64,000 nucleotides of DNA from a bacterium (GTDB taxonomy: Bacteria; Myxococcota_A; Bradymonadia; Bradymonadales; Bradymonadaceae). A program made the translations under genes and the position numbers. Shown here piece after piece: positions 7,527 to 17,439 of the stretch (the stretch's first letter is position 1; the number at the start of each line of letters is the position of its first letter). The stretch is from NCBI GenBank assembly GCA_030427705.1, contig JAUIBR010000012.1, positions 1 to 64,000 on the forward strand, written 5' to 3'. Below the pieces are notes generated by a model that saw nothing but the letters and a program-made list of their open reading frames with translations, searched no databases and was not told where the DNA came from.

Positions 7527-8816
7527 TTGGACCCTGACCCTGAACCCTCTAGTTGGTATTTCGTAGCTATTCTGGGCTCAATCGCCCTATCAGCCTACAT
7601 TTCAGCTGTCGAGACTGCGCTGACCTCATTGGGTGGAGCCCGAGCACAGAAGCTTGTTGATCAGGGTGCGCCTTGGCTTCGACTTTGGCTTGAGCGCTCA
7701 AGCATGGTTATCACCTCCGTCCTCATCCTGAAGACACTGGCGATGGTGGTGTCCGTGGCGTTGACCGTCGACTTCACCAGCCAATTGCTGTCCCCGGAAG
7801 AGTTCCGACAGTGGGGTATGTGGGTCGCCATCCTTGGTATGACGTTCGTTACCCTCGCGCTGACTGAGATCATTCCGAAGGCGGTCGGAAAACGTTGGTT
7901 TGAACCCATCGCAAACATTGGCATTAGGGTCCTGCGTGTCCCCTACTTCCTGTTCTATCCGATAAACTGGGCGTCGGCGCGTTTGAGCTCGGCGATTGTC
8001 CGCAGTATTGGCGGCGACAACGTCAACCCGGGACCGATTACGTTCGACGAGATCGAGTACATCATCAATTCACACAAAAACGCGGCAGAAGATGAAACAC
8101 CGCGTGAGCGACTTCTGCGCTCCGTCGTCGAGTTTCCTGACATCCTGGTTCGTGAGGTGATGGTCCCACGCACGGACATGGTTGCGCTCGACACCGAAAT
8201 GGATGTGAACGAGTTGGCCGAAGTCCTTGTGGAATGTGGGCATAGTCGACTTCCCGTGTACGCCGATACCATCGACGACATCGTGGGTGTCTTCTTCGCG
8301 AAGGACCTGCTCAAACACTTCAATGAGACTGGTTCGATGAAGGGGTTTGAGACCAACGACCACCTACGTGCCCCCTTCTTTGTGCCTGAAAGTAAGAAGA
8401 TCGCTGTGCTGTTGAACGAATTCCAACGACAACACATCCACATGGCGATCGTGGTCGATGAGTTCGGTGGCGTCAGCGGGCTAATTACGCTTGAAGACAT
8501 CGTCGAGGAGATCTTCGGAGAAATCCAAGACGAGCACGATGCTGAGGAAGATGAACTGAAGCTACAGCCTGATGGTAGCGTCTGGGCCGATGCACGCGTC
8601 CCAATCTACGACGTAGAGGCCTACTTCTCTATCGACCTCGCCGACGACGAAGGTGAGTACGAGAGCCTCGGCGGCTTCCTTTTGGAACAAGCAGGCGAAG
8701 TGCCAAACGAAGGCGATGTCTTTGAAGTTTCCGGGCTAAAGTTCAAGGTCATCGAAGCCGACACCAAAAAGATCAGCTCGGTTGAGATCACGCAATCTGC
8801 TGCGTTGGCCTCGTAA
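7527..8816 (+). CDS. CNNM/HlyC-CorC family membrane protein (DUF21, CBS pair, CorC_HlyC)
   Basis: 429 residues, TTG start at 7527 after GCGAGG. Residues about 8-190 form the DUF21/CNNM transmembrane domain (WYFVAILGSIALSAYISAVE, EIIPKAVGKRW), residues about 205-330 a CBS pair (VREVMVPRTDMVALD; IVVDEFGGVSGLITLEDIVE), and the last 85 the CorC_HlyC domain (DEDELKLQPDGSVWADARVP-like). Family members are linked to magnesium/cobalt homeostasis, and the CBS domain binds nucleotide. It is often annotated as hemolysin on weak grounds; ion transport or its regulation is the safer reading. Confidence 0.92.
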   Translation: MDPDPEPSSWYFVAILGSIALSAYISAVETALTSLGGARAQKLVDQGAPWLRLWLERSSMVITSVLILKTLAMVVSVALTVDFTSQLLSPEEFRQWGMWVAILGMTFVTLALTEIIPKAVGKRWFEPIANIGIRVLRVPYFLFYPINWASARLSSAIVRSIGGDNVNPGPITFDEIEYIINSHKNAAEDETPRERLLRSVVEFPDILVREVMVPRTDMVALDTEMDVNELAEVLVECGHSRLPVYADTIDDIVGVFFAKDLLKHFNETGSMKGFETNDHLRAPFFVPESKKIAVLLNEFQRQHIHMAIVVDEFGGVSGLITLEDIVEEIFGEIQDEHDAEEDELKLQPDGSVWADARVPIYDVEAYFSIDLADDEGEYESLGGFLLEQAGEVPNEGDVFEVSGLKFKVIEADTKKISSVEITQSAALAS

Positions 8817-8890
8817 TTCCCTAAGCGTTGGGGTTGCAGCCCCGACGACAAATGGGCATAAGGTGCACCGCGAACTTGAGCGCGTGCACG

Positions 8891-10102
8891 ATGTCCGAAG
8901 TATCCCCAGATAAACCCGGAAGACCGCTACTGCGGCTGTTTCCAATCTTGGTCCTGAACGTGGTCGAGCTGGGGATCGCTCTGCCGGTTCTGCCTGCACT
9001 GGTCTACGCAGCAGGCGGCGATGCCATCGACGTTGGTGCGATGTACACCGTTCAGGCGATTGGGCAATTCTTGATGGCGCCAGGATGGGGTGGTCTCAGC
9101 GATCGTTTCGGACGAAAGCCGATCCTATTGGCTACCTTCTTATTGGCCGCCGTGTTCGAAGTCCTGACGGCCCTGGTCCCAACCTTGGCTCTCATCTATG
9201 CGGTTCGATTCGTCGTCGGGCTTTGCGCGGGCAACGTCGCCGCGGCATCGGCGCTCATCGCGGATGTCACAACGGATGAGGACCGCAGCAAAGGAATGGC
9301 CCTGGTCGGAATCTCATTTGGGTTGGGTTTTACCATCGGACCTGCGATCGGCGCGGTCATCAGTCACTTCGCCGGCTCGGGCATGGGTCCTACCGGGGTA
9401 GGCGCACCGTTTGTTGCGGCTGGCGTGTTGAGCGCCATTACGTTCCTCATCGCGATCCCCGTACTTTTTGAGCCTCGCCGGGCTGAGGAACGCGCAGCGA
9501 TCAGCGAACGGCGCCGTCTATCTTGGGAAGTCGTCCGCTCGTACCTCAAGCGTCCCGCCTTTGTGACGATGTGTGGGATCTTCTTTACCTACACAATGGC
9601 GGTTTCGATCTTGGAAGCGACGTTTTTTATCTTCGTGGAAGATCGATTCAACTTCGGTGCCGTGGAGGTTGGGTACGCGTTCGCTGGATTGGGCCTGCTA
9701 ATGGCGGCGGTTCAGGGGAGCGTCGGGCGAGTCAGCAAGAAATATTCAGAGACGGCGATGGCGCTAGGTGGCGGATTGGTTGTTGGGGCTGGGCTGATCG
9801 CTGCGCCGTTCGCGGCCACGGCAGTCATATTCCTAGCGTTGGCCGCGTTCTCAACGATCGGCCGTGCCTACTTGCACCCGGCGCTGCTATCCGCGGCTTC
9901 AAAGCAATCGCCCTCTCCCGACGAAGTCGGGCGAGTGATGGGTTTGGTCCAGAGCTCGGGCACGATGGGACGCATTGCGGGCCCCGCGCTAGGTGGTTGG
10001 CTTTTTGCCCAGGTGGCCACCGGCGCACCTTTTTGGGCAGCAGGTGGGATCATGACGATCTCCATTTTAGTCTGGTTCGTGGTCTACTCACGAACTCGGT
10101 AA
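8891..10102 (+). CDS. MFS transporter, TetA/DHA1-like
   Basis: 403 residues from ATG 8891, with about 12 predicted membrane spans. The loop 2-3 signature GGLSDRFGRKPILLA, the span FVVGLCAGNVAAASALIADVT and the span-5 stretch FGLGFTIGPAIGA match the drug:H+ antiporter-1 family that includes TetA. Substrate cannot be told from sequence. An upstream in-frame TTG at 8828 would add 21 non-hydrophobic residues and is less likely. It is followed by a 313-bp regulatory gap before the respiratory operon. Confidence 0.88.
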   Translation: MSEVSPDKPGRPLLRLFPILVLNVVELGIALPVLPALVYAAGGDAIDVGAMYTVQAIGQFLMAPGWGGLSDRFGRKPILLATFLLAAVFEVLTALVPTLALIYAVRFVVGLCAGNVAAASALIADVTTDEDRSKGMALVGISFGLGFTIGPAIGAVISHFAGSGMGPTGVGAPFVAAGVLSAITFLIAIPVLFEPRRAEERAAISERRRLSWEVVRSYLKRPAFVTMCGIFFTYTMAVSILEATFFIFVEDRFNFGAVEVGYAFAGLGLLMAAVQGSVGRVSKKYSETAMALGGGLVVGAGLIAAPFAATAVIFLALAAFSTIGRAYLHPALLSAASKQSPSPDEVGRVMGLVQSSGTMGRIAGPALGGWLFAQVATGAPFWAAGGIMTISILVWFVVYSRTR

Positions 10103-10269
10103 AAAAATCCGACGATGCGGAGGCGCAAATTTGGTTTCAATTTTTTTTGAAAGTGTTTGAAATGGCCGCCCCATGTTGTTAGTTTCGTGCCCGACCCGTA
10201 CCGCTAAGATGAGCGGTTATCTTTCTTTCCAGCCTCGGGTCCCTAACTGACAAAAAAGTATGCGTTTGT

Positions 10270-10319
10270 ACGAGTGCACTCGTGCGCTTTGTCCCGCAAT
10301 ATTTGCGGCGAAAAGCCGC
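10270..10319. promoter_or_regulatory. Palindrome and two overlapping hairpins upstream of the act operon
   Basis: ACGAGTGCACTCGT (10270-10283) is a perfect 14-bp palindrome. It is followed by CCGCAA/TTGCGG (10294-10299/10303-10308) and GCGGC/GCCGC (10305-10309/10315-10319), which share bases and so cannot form together. All lie just upstream of a good promoter, so operator sites are the likely reading. The rest of the 10103-10415 gap shows nothing else that I can name. Confidence 0.5.
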
Positions 10320-10330
10320 GAATAAACTTG

Positions 10331-10360
10331 TTGACAAGGAATTCAGGCCTATGGGATATA
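10331..10360 (+). promoter_or_regulatory. Sigma70-type promoter for the act/cox operon
   Basis: TTGACA (10331-10336), 18-bp spacer, GATATA (10355-10360), 56 bp before the actA start. The -35 is perfect and the gene order downstream is uninterrupted for 14 kb. Confidence 0.6.
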
Positions 10361-10415
10361 GCGCCCGATTTCGCCCCATGGCGAAAAATTACAGTCCGTT
10401 CGGAGTAGTAGCCAA

Positions 10416-10925
10416 ATGAATACTCGCTACCTCACCGTCCTTGGTCTCACGACCATCGCGTTATTGATCACAGTTTCTGCGTGCGTGAATCCTCGTAAGG
10501 GATACGCACCTATTCAGCCTATTGCATTTAGTCACCAACTACATGCAGGCAAGAACGAAATTGCATGTCGATACTGCCACGTGAGCCCAGGTGAGGGACC
10601 GAATTCCTCGGTCCCCGGTGCCAACACATGCATGAATTGTCACAGTCTCGTGAAGACGCAGAGTCCCGAGATCCAGAAGATCCGCCAAGCCTGGGAAACC
10701 GGTGAGCCGATTAAATGGGTCAAGGTACATGACCTTCCAGACCACGCTCGATTTAGTCACCAGCCGCACCTTAACTTCGGCTTTGACTGCAGCGAATGTC
10801 ACGGACAGGTCAACTCGATGGACGTGGTATCCACGCAAAACCAATTCAATATGGGTTGGTGCGTGAACTGCCACCGCGATCCGAAGCACAACGCGCCCGT
10901 CGACTGCGTGACGTGTCACTACTGA
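10416..10925 (+). CDS. actA: Alternative complex III pentaheme cytochrome c subunit ActA
   Basis: 169 residues. Signal region MNTRYLTVLGLTTIALL ends in a lipobox-like VSAC, so it may be a lipoprotein facing the periplasm. Five CxxCH heme c motifs are present (CRYCH, CMNCH, CSECH, CVNCH, CVTCH), matching the five-heme ActA of alternative complex III (quinol:cytochrome c/oxidase oxidoreductase). Further histidines (FSHQ, FSHQPH) can serve as distal ligands. RBS GGAG precedes ATG 10416. First gene of the act-cox operon. Confidence 0.93.
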   Translation: MNTRYLTVLGLTTIALLITVSACVNPRKGYAPIQPIAFSHQLHAGKNEIACRYCHVSPGEGPNSSVPGANTCMNCHSLVKTQSPEIQKIRQAWETGEPIKWVKVHDLPDHARFSHQPHLNFGFDCSECHGQVNSMDVVSTQNQFNMGWCVNCHRDPKHNAPVDCVTCHY

Positions 10926-10979
10926 TTACGGCTTTTTTGAGTGGAAGACGGCCTGCCGCCTTCAGAATGAGTAAATGCC

Positions 10980-13900
10980 ATGACTAAGCAACGACCTGTA
11001 GAAGGTTTTGCACATCAACCCGACGCAATTAAAGGCGTCGACGCGAAGTTCAAGCGCACCGATGACGGTGTGTCTATCGGTTTCGGCGATGGTTCGGAAC
11101 CGTTGAACGTCTCCCGTCGCGAATTCATGCGAATCAGCGGTGTTGCTGCAGCGACTGCAGCAATGACCGGAGCTGGTTGCAGCGAGTTCCGCAACGACGT
11201 CGACTACCTTGAACCTTACGTCGATCGTCCCGAAGAGATCCGTGTTGGGTCGCCAAACTACTATGCCTCCGTCTGCTCCGGTTGCGCGGCTGGTTGTGGT
11301 GTTTTGGTGACGTCGCGAGGCGGACGTCCTGTGAAGCTTGAGGGCAACCCTCAACACCCGCTCAGCAAGGGCGGACTTTGCAGCCGTGGCCAAGCGTCCT
11401 ACATGAACCTCTACGACCCTGACCGTGCTGCAGGCGCGCTCAAGGTCGCAGAAGGTGGAGCACACCAGAAGATTGCATGGGACGAGCTTGACCGAGCTGT
11501 CATCGCAGCTGTCGAAAAAGGTCGCAGTGGCGGCGGAATCGGCATCCTGACGAAGACGTTCTCGGGAAGTGCACGTCAGGCCCTGGTCCAGCAGATTCAA
11601 GCTGCTGTGCCGAAGGTCAAGCACTACGCATACGACGCCCTGGCAAGCGAAGCGCTGCTCAAAGCAAGCGAAGCCTGCTACGGCTCGGCGCATGTGCCGC
11701 ACTATGATTTCTCTAAGGCTGACTACATCGTGTCGCTCGGAAGTGACTTCCTTGGCACGTGGTTGTCCCCAGTTGAATTCACGAAACAGTTCTCAAGCCG
11801 TCGCGACCCAGAGGGTAACTTCAACAAGCTTGTTGCTTTTGAAGGTGCGATGACGCTCACGGGCGCAAACGCAGATGAACGACATCGCGTACGCCCTGAC
11901 GAACTCGTTTATATCGGTCTGGCGATCGCACACACCGTAATGGTGACGCGTAAGACTGGACCGCTCGCGAACTCCGGAGTTGTCCGGTCGTTGGCAGCGT
12001 TCACGCCTGAAGCCGTCGCAGGCCTCACCGGCGTCAGCGCCGAAGAACTGACCAAGGTTGGACAAGACCTCGCCGACCACGCGGGCAAATCGCTCGTCGT
12101 CGCAGGTGGCCTCGCAAGTGGCTCCTCAACCGGTGTTGCCCTTGAGGCGGTCGTCAATATCCTGAACGCCACGCTCGGAAACGAAGGCGTCACGATAGAC
12201 CGCAGCAGCCCAAGCAATCAGCAGCTCGGCTCGTTGGATAGCTTGAAGGCGCTCATCGCAGACATCAACGCCGGGAAGATCGACACGCTCATCATCGATG
12301 GTGCGAACCCAGTCTACAGTGCTCCCCAGACCCTGGGTCTTAAGGAAGCACTCGAGAAGGTCGCATTTGTCGTCAGCACCACTGACCGCGTCGACGAGAC
12401 GTCGGTCCACGCTGATTACCTTGCACCTGCAGGGCATGCACTCGAGGCATGGGGTGATTCGAATCCGGTTCATGGCGTGTACGCCATTCAGCAACCAACG
12501 GTTCAGCCGCTGCATGACACTCGCGGGTTTGAGCACAGCCTGATGGTTTGGTTTGGCCAAGCGATCCCGAACACGTTCGACGCGTTCCTCGCAGCACCAA
12601 AACCAGCGAATGAGAACCGCGCGGAAGGCGTTCCAACCGACCCAGGTCCTTGGTACCGCTACATCCGTCAGCACTGGAACAAAGCGGTATTCCCGCTCGC
12701 AGATGGCCTCGCCACCTTCGATTCGTTCTGGAAAGACACACTCCGACGTGGCGTGTTTGTCTCGCGTCAGAAAGCACCTGCTGCCCCATCGCTCAACGCG
12801 TCACAGGCAGCCTCGTTGCTTCCAAGCGCGCTTCCTGAAGCTGCCGCGGCTGCACAGCCTTCGGACTTCAGCAAGAAGAAGGTCCAACTCTTTGCAAGCG
12901 CGACGCTGTATGACGGCGAAGCTGCGAACAACGGTCACCTTCAAGAGACGCCAGACGTCATCACGAAGCATGTCTGGGGTTCATACGTCATGGTCTCGAA
13001 CCAGACCTTCAAACAAGCTGGCCTCAAACAAGGTCAATACTTGTCGGTCAAAGTCGGTGACTTCGAGCGTACGTTCCCAGTCATCGTTCAGCCTGGCCTG
13101 CATGACGACATCATCGCCATCCCGCTTGGCTACGGCCGAACGGCAGCCGGCGTTGTCGGAAACGATGTCGGCGCAAACGGATTCCTCTTCACCAGCGATC
13201 TCGATGGCGTACGCCAATTCGCCGGTATCGAAGCTGAAATCAAAGCGCTGAACGACGGCGAGCAGCCTGCCATCGTGCAGGGTGCCCAGGTGTTGGACAT
13301 CAACCGCCGCTCCATCTTTGGTCTGACCTCTCTCGAAGAGTACAAAGCGGACCAAGGCTCAGGCATCCACCAACACTCTCCGCTTCCAGACCTCTGGAAC
13401 GCACACGGCTACACCACGAAATGGGGTATGGCCGTCGACATGAGCAAATGCACCGGCTGCAGCGCTTGCGTTACCGCGTGTCAGGAAGAAAACAACATTC
13501 CAGTCGTCGGCCGCCAGGGCATCCTGGAAGGTCGCGAAATGCACTGGATGCGTATCGACCGCTACTACATTCTGCCGAATGAGGCAGACATGGTGCAGAA
13601 GCACTACCGAAACGACCCAATGCTCGAGCGTGAGCCTGTTGTGTCGTTTGGCGACTACATCGAAGACAAACCACGTGTCGCGATGCAGCCAATGATGTGC
13701 CAGCACTGCGAGAACGCCCCCTGCGAGACTGTCTGCCCGGTTGCTGCAACGATGCACTCCGCCGACGGTCTCAACCAGATGGCGTACAACCGCTGCGTCG
13801 GTACCCGATACTGCTCAAACAACTGCCCGTACAAAGTACGTCGCTATAACTGGTTCAGCTACACCACGAGCCGCGCGGACACGATCTTCGCTCGCCTCTA

Positions 13901-14327
13901 CCCTGAGCTGAAAGACCACGAACGCTACAACGTCACGGAGCCACTTCCACGGGGCTACAACCCTGAAGTGACCGTGCGAAGCCGTGGTGTGATGGAGAAG
14001 TGCACATTCTGTGTGCAGCGTATCCGTCGTGCGAGCTGGCAGATGAAAGAAGAAGGCCGCAGCAAATTTGCAGACGGTGATGTCGTCCCAGCATGCCAAC
14101 AATCATGCCCAGCCGATGCCATCGTCTTCGGAAACTTGGCTGATGAAACGAGCGCTGTCGCGAAGATGCACGCCAAAGCACGTGCCGCGTCGCCGCTCAA
14201 GGAAGTCGGCGTTGAGTCTTCGGTGGCTTACATGACTAGCGTCTGGAACACGAAACCTCGACCTGGCGGGCACCATGGCGGTCACGATGACCACGCGGCA
14301 GCCGACCACGAAGAGGCCGCGCACTAG
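10980..14327 (+). CDS. actB: Alternative complex III iron-sulfur subunit ActB (fused molybdopterin-like and ferredoxin parts)
   Basis: 1115 residues. A twin-arginine signal with SRREFMR lies unusually deep, about residue 44. Residues about 95-800 are a molybdopterin-oxidoreductase-like domain with one Fe-S site (C99, C102, C106, C134); the ActB family keeps this fold but is thought to lack the Mo cofactor. Residues about 815-1045 are a HybA/NrfC-type ferredoxin domain with repeated cysteine groups (CTGCSACVTAC, CQHCENAPCETVC, CVGTRYCSNNC, CTFC, CQQSC) suited to three 4Fe-4S and one 3Fe-4S cluster, as in known complexes. The C-terminus ends in a His/Asp-rich tail (HHGGHDDHAA). Confidence 0.94.
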   Translation: MTKQRPVEGFAHQPDAIKGVDAKFKRTDDGVSIGFGDGSEPLNVSRREFMRISGVAAATAAMTGAGCSEFRNDVDYLEPYVDRPEEIRVGSPNYYASVCSGCAAGCGVLVTSRGGRPVKLEGNPQHPLSKGGLCSRGQASYMNLYDPDRAAGALKVAEGGAHQKIAWDELDRAVIAAVEKGRSGGGIGILTKTFSGSARQALVQQIQAAVPKVKHYAYDALASEALLKASEACYGSAHVPHYDFSKADYIVSLGSDFLGTWLSPVEFTKQFSSRRDPEGNFNKLVAFEGAMTLTGANADERHRVRPDELVYIGLAIAHTVMVTRKTGPLANSGVVRSLAAFTPEAVAGLTGVSAEELTKVGQDLADHAGKSLVVAGGLASGSSTGVALEAVVNILNATLGNEGVTIDRSSPSNQQLGSLDSLKALIADINAGKIDTLIIDGANPVYSAPQTLGLKEALEKVAFVVSTTDRVDETSVHADYLAPAGHALEAWGDSNPVHGVYAIQQPTVQPLHDTRGFEHSLMVWFGQAIPNTFDAFLAAPKPANENRAEGVPTDPGPWYRYIRQHWNKAVFPLADGLATFDSFWKDTLRRGVFVSRQKAPAAPSLNASQAASLLPSALPEAAAAAQPSDFSKKKVQLFASATLYDGEAANNGHLQETPDVITKHVWGSYVMVSNQTFKQAGLKQGQYLSVKVGDFERTFPVIVQPGLHDDIIAIPLGYGRTAAGVVGNDVGANGFLFTSDLDGVRQFAGIEAEIKALNDGEQPAIVQGAQVLDINRRSIFGLTSLEEYKADQGSGIHQHSPLPDLWNAHGYTTKWGMAVDMSKCTGCSACVTACQEENNIPVVGRQGILEGREMHWMRIDRYYILPNEADMVQKHYRNDPMLEREPVVSFGDYIEDKPRVAMQPMMCQHCENAPCETVCPVAATMHSADGLNQMAYNRCVGTRYCSNNCPYKVRRYNWFSYTTSRADTIFARLYPELKDHERYNVTEPLPRGYNPEVTVRSRGVMEKCTFCVQRIRRASWQMKEEGRSKFADGDVVPACQQSCPADAIVFGNLADETSAVAKMHAKARAASPLKEVGVESSVAYMTSVWNTKPRPGGHHGGHDDHAAADHEEAAH

Positions 14328-14383
14328 ACGCACTGAAGTACTGATTTGAACAGAACCACATTTACGTTGTTCGAGAATAGAAG

Positions 14384-15829
14384 ATGAGCACAGCGACACT
14401 ACAAGAGCTGCAAGGCGTGCCAAAGATGCACGAGGGGAAAGGTCCTCTCGGTGGCGTCAAAGCCGAGCGCGAAACGCTGGTAACGGGCGGAAAATCGTAT
14501 GCCGACGTCGGCAACGATATTGCCATTCACACCGAAATCATGCCGACCAAACTTTGGTGGGGCGCATTTTTGATTTCGGCGCTGCTCGCCGGCGTATTCG
14601 TTTCGGCGTTCGCGATTTCGATTGGAACCGGTATCGGCACCACGGGCATCAGCCATCCCGTCGGATGGGGTGTCTTCATCGTGAACTTCGTTTTCTGGAT
14701 TGGTATTGGCCACGCCGGAACGCTGATTTCCGCTATCCTGTTCCTGTTCCGCCAAAACTGGCGAACAGCGATTAACCGGTCTGCGGAGGCAATGACCATT
14801 TTCGCCGTGTTGACAGCGGGTGTTTTCCCGCTCTTCCACACGGGTCGACCATGGTTTGCGTTCTACTGGCTGCTTCCGCTCCCGAACGGCCGCGGTCCAC
14901 TGTGGGTGAACTTCAACTCACCTCTGCTTTGGGACGTGTTTGCGGTTTCGACGTACGGAACGATTTCGGTCGTCTTCTGGTACATCGGGTTGGTTCCTGA
15001 CGTCGCTCAGATTCGCGACCGCGCGAAGCACCCAATCCGCAAGTTGGTCTACGGAATTCTGAGCCTTGGTTGGACGGGCTCCGGCCGCGGTTGGCGCCAC
15101 TACGAGGCTGCCTACCTGATGCTCGCCGGACTGGCGACCCCGCTCGTTCTCTCCGTTCACACCATCGTTTCCTTCGACTTCGCGGTTTCCGTGATTCCTG
15201 GATGGCACACCACCATCTTCCCGCCCTACTTCGTTGCCGGTGCTATCTTCTCCGGCTTCGGAATGGTGCTGACGCTCACCATCATCATGCGCGTGGTCTT
15301 CAAACTCGAAGACTACATTACGCTCAATCACCTTGAGTCGATGGCCAAGGTTGTGTTGACGACATCGATGGTGGTTGGAACCGCGTACATCACAGAATTT
15401 GTCATCGCCTACTACTCAGGCGTTGAAGGCGAGCGCTACCACTTCTCGAACCGTCTGTTTGGACCTTACTGGTGGGCTGGCCTCATCATGTACGGCTGCA
15501 ACATGGCGGTTCCACAGTTGCTGTGGTTCAAAGCGATTCGCCGAAATATCCCCGTGCTCTTTGTCATCACGCTCTTCGTGAACTTGGGCATGTGGTTCGA
15601 GCGTTACGTCATCGTGGTGTCTTCACTCCACCGTGACTTCCTGCCGAGCTCCTGGGGTTACTACAACTTCAAGGCCATGGACTGGGCGCTGACGATTGGA
15701 TCGTTCGGCTGGTTCATGACGATGTTCCTGCTGTTCTGCCGGTTCCTGCCGACCATCTGCATGTTCGAGGTCAAAGCAGTCATGGACCCAGATAAGGCTC
15801 TAGAAGCTAAGAAGAAGGGAGGTCAGTAA
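14384..15829 (+). CDS. actC: Alternative complex III quinol-binding membrane subunit ActC (NrfD family)
   Basis: 481 residues with about 10 membrane spans after a 60-residue cytoplasmic N-terminus. NrfD/PsrC-type features include the span [37 protein letters not shown], and [21 protein letters not shown]. In the complex it binds menaquinol next to the ActB clusters and provides part of a possible proton path. The stop overlaps the actD start (TAATG at 15827-15831). Confidence 0.94.
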   Translation: MSTATLQELQGVPKMHEGKGPLGGVKAERETLVTGGKSYADVGNDIAIHTEIMPTKLWWGAFLISALLAGVFVSAFAISIGTGIGTTGISHPVGWGVFIVNFVFWIGIGHAGTLISAILFLFRQNWRTAINRSAEAMTIFAVLTAGVFPLFHTGRPWFAFYWLLPLPNGRGPLWVNFNSPLLWDVFAVSTYGTISVVFWYIGLVPDVAQIRDRAKHPIRKLVYGILSLGWTGSGRGWRHYEAAYLMLAGLATPLVLSVHTIVSFDFAVSVIPGWHTTIFPPYFVAGAIFSGFGMVLTLTIIMRVVFKLEDYITLNHLESMAKVVLTTSMVVGTAYITEFVIAYYSGVEGERYHFSNRLFGPYWWAGLIMYGCNMAVPQLLWFKAIRRNIPVLFVITLFVNLGMWFERYVIVVSSLHRDFLPSSWGYYNFKAMDWALTIGSFGWFMTMFLLFCRFLPTICMFEVKAVMDPDKALEAKKKGGQ

Positions 15830-16803
15830 TGGCCGACGAAACGAAAGACCAAGAAGAAACAGCTGAAGAAGTCGAAACGTCTGAAGCTGAGGAAACTGAA
15901 GAGTCTGAGGCTTCGGAAGAAGTAGAAGCTTCAGAAACTGAAGAAGAGTCCTCAGAAGCTGCTGACGACGAAGCTGACGACGCTGCTGGTGCGGCCGACG
16001 ACGAGGACGAGTCAGACGAAGACGAAGCTGAAGAGTCGGAAGCTGAAGAAGCTGATGAAGATGACGCCGAAGAATCGGAGGCTGAAGAAGCCGACGAAGA
16101 CGACGCTGAACCTTCGGAAGCTGAAGAATCGGAAGCTGAAGAAGCTGAAGAGTCGGAAGCCGAAGAAGCTGACGAAGACGAGGAAGACGAGGACGAGGCT
16201 CCTGCTGCGGTAGAAGCCGATCCCAACGAAGTCGAAACCTTGGATTTGACTCGCGAAGCCCAGAAGGCTGCTGCTGCTGATGGCGCAGTTGCTGGTGTGG
16301 CCGCGTTCTTCGAGCACCCAGCTCACTTGCTGTACGCCGCAGAAGAGACGCGCGACTCAGACTACGAGAAGTTTGATGCCTTCTCGCCCTTCCCTATTCA
16401 CGGGATGGACGATGCATTGGGTGTTGGACGCTCTTGGATTCCCTGGGTGACGTTCTTCGCAGGCGCGACCGGGTTCACGATCGCCGCCTCCTTGCAGTTC
16501 GGCATCATGGGCTTCGACTGGCCGATGGTTTATGGCGGCAAGCCATTCATCGCATGGCCATCGTTCGTCCCGATCATGTTCGAACTCACGGTCCTCCTCG
16601 CTGGTGTCACCACCGGCTTGGTGATGCTCATCGCTGCCGGATGCTTCCGAAAGCCGTTCATCATCGATCCAGACATCACGAACGACCGATTTGTGCTTTG
16701 GATTTCTGCAGATGACCCACGCTTCAAACGCGACGGTGTCATCGACTACATGAAAGGTCTCAACCCCTCCGAGATTCGGACGGTTCGAAGGGACCAGAAA
16801 TGA
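15829..16803 (+). CDS. actD: Alternative complex III subunit ActD with long acidic N-terminal extension
   Basis: 324 residues. The C-terminal half, from about residue 145 (AAFFEHPAHLLYAAEETRDS), is the DUF3341/ActD domain with two membrane spans (WIPWVTFFAGATGFTIAASL and a span ending VMLIAAGCF). Usual ActD proteins are about 170-190 residues. The first 140 residues here are almost entirely Glu, Asp, Ala and Ser, with very few basic residues, built of repeats such as EESEAEEADEDD. The extension would be cytoplasmic if the usual topology holds. It overlaps actE by 4 nt (ATGA). Confidence 0.92.
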   Translation: MADETKDQEETAEEVETSEAEETEESEASEEVEASETEEESSEAADDEADDAAGAADDEDESDEDEAEESEAEEADEDDAEESEAEEADEDDAEPSEAEESEAEEAEESEAEEADEDEEDEDEAPAAVEADPNEVETLDLTREAQKAAAADGAVAGVAAFFEHPAHLLYAAEETRDSDYEKFDAFSPFPIHGMDDALGVGRSWIPWVTFFAGATGFTIAASLQFGIMGFDWPMVYGGKPFIAWPSFVPIMFELTVLLAGVTTGLVMLIAAGCFRKPFIIDPDITNDRFVLWISADDPRFKRDGVIDYMKGLNPSEIRTVRRDQK

Positions 16804-17402
16804 AAGTTATGAAGCAATTGACCAAAATTATCGCGCTGCTCGTCGCCGCGACCGTGCTCTCCGGATGCATGGACTGGTGGCCAGAATTCGGGATTCCTGC
16901 TGGCACTGAGCCTTGGGGCGAAATGAACCCAATTCAGGGCATGCACGCATCACCTGCTTTCAAAGATCAGGAAGCAGACTCGATGACGTATCCGCCGGTA
17001 GGTTCTGTCCCAACGTCGTTCCGACCGTACCCATTCGTGCGTGACGACCTTCAGAAGGCAGAAGCACTGAAGAACCCGGTTCCAGTGACCGACGATAGCC
17101 TCCGCTACGGAAAGATGGCGTATCAGACAAACTGCTACGTCTGCCACGGCGAGACAGGCAAAGGTGATGGCCCAGTTGGCCGGACGCAAGCTGCGATCAG
17201 CGCGACCGACCTGACGAGCCCAGCGATCCGTGAACACACGGATGGCGAGCTGTTCCACGTCATCACGAAGGGTAAAGGCAGCATGTGGAGCTACAAGTCG
17301 CAGCTGAAACCAACGGAGCGTTGGGCAGTTGTGAACTACGTTCGCGCACTGCAGCGAGCTGAGTTCCCAGAACCACAAGATTTAGAGCGAATGACGGAGT
17401 AA
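16800..17402 (+). CDS. actE: Alternative complex III monoheme cytochrome c subunit ActE
   Basis: 200 residues. Lipoprotein signal ending LSGC (residues about 20-23), then DWWPEFG and a C-terminal cytochrome c domain with one heme site CYVCH and a distal Met candidate (KGSMWSYKSQL). It is the periplasmic subunit that passes electrons from ActA hemes to the oxidase or a soluble carrier. The start overlaps the actD stop. Confidence 0.93.
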   Translation: MKVMKQLTKIIALLVAATVLSGCMDWWPEFGIPAGTEPWGEMNPIQGMHASPAFKDQEADSMTYPPVGSVPTSFRPYPFVRDDLQKAEALKNPVPVTDDSLRYGKMAYQTNCYVCHGETGKGDGPVGRTQAAISATDLTSPAIREHTDGELFHVITKGKGSMWSYKSQLKPTERWAVVNYVRALQRAEFPEPQDLERMTE

Positions 17403-17439
17403 CCACTCCAGCATTGGATTTGGTGTAAAAGAGCAAATA

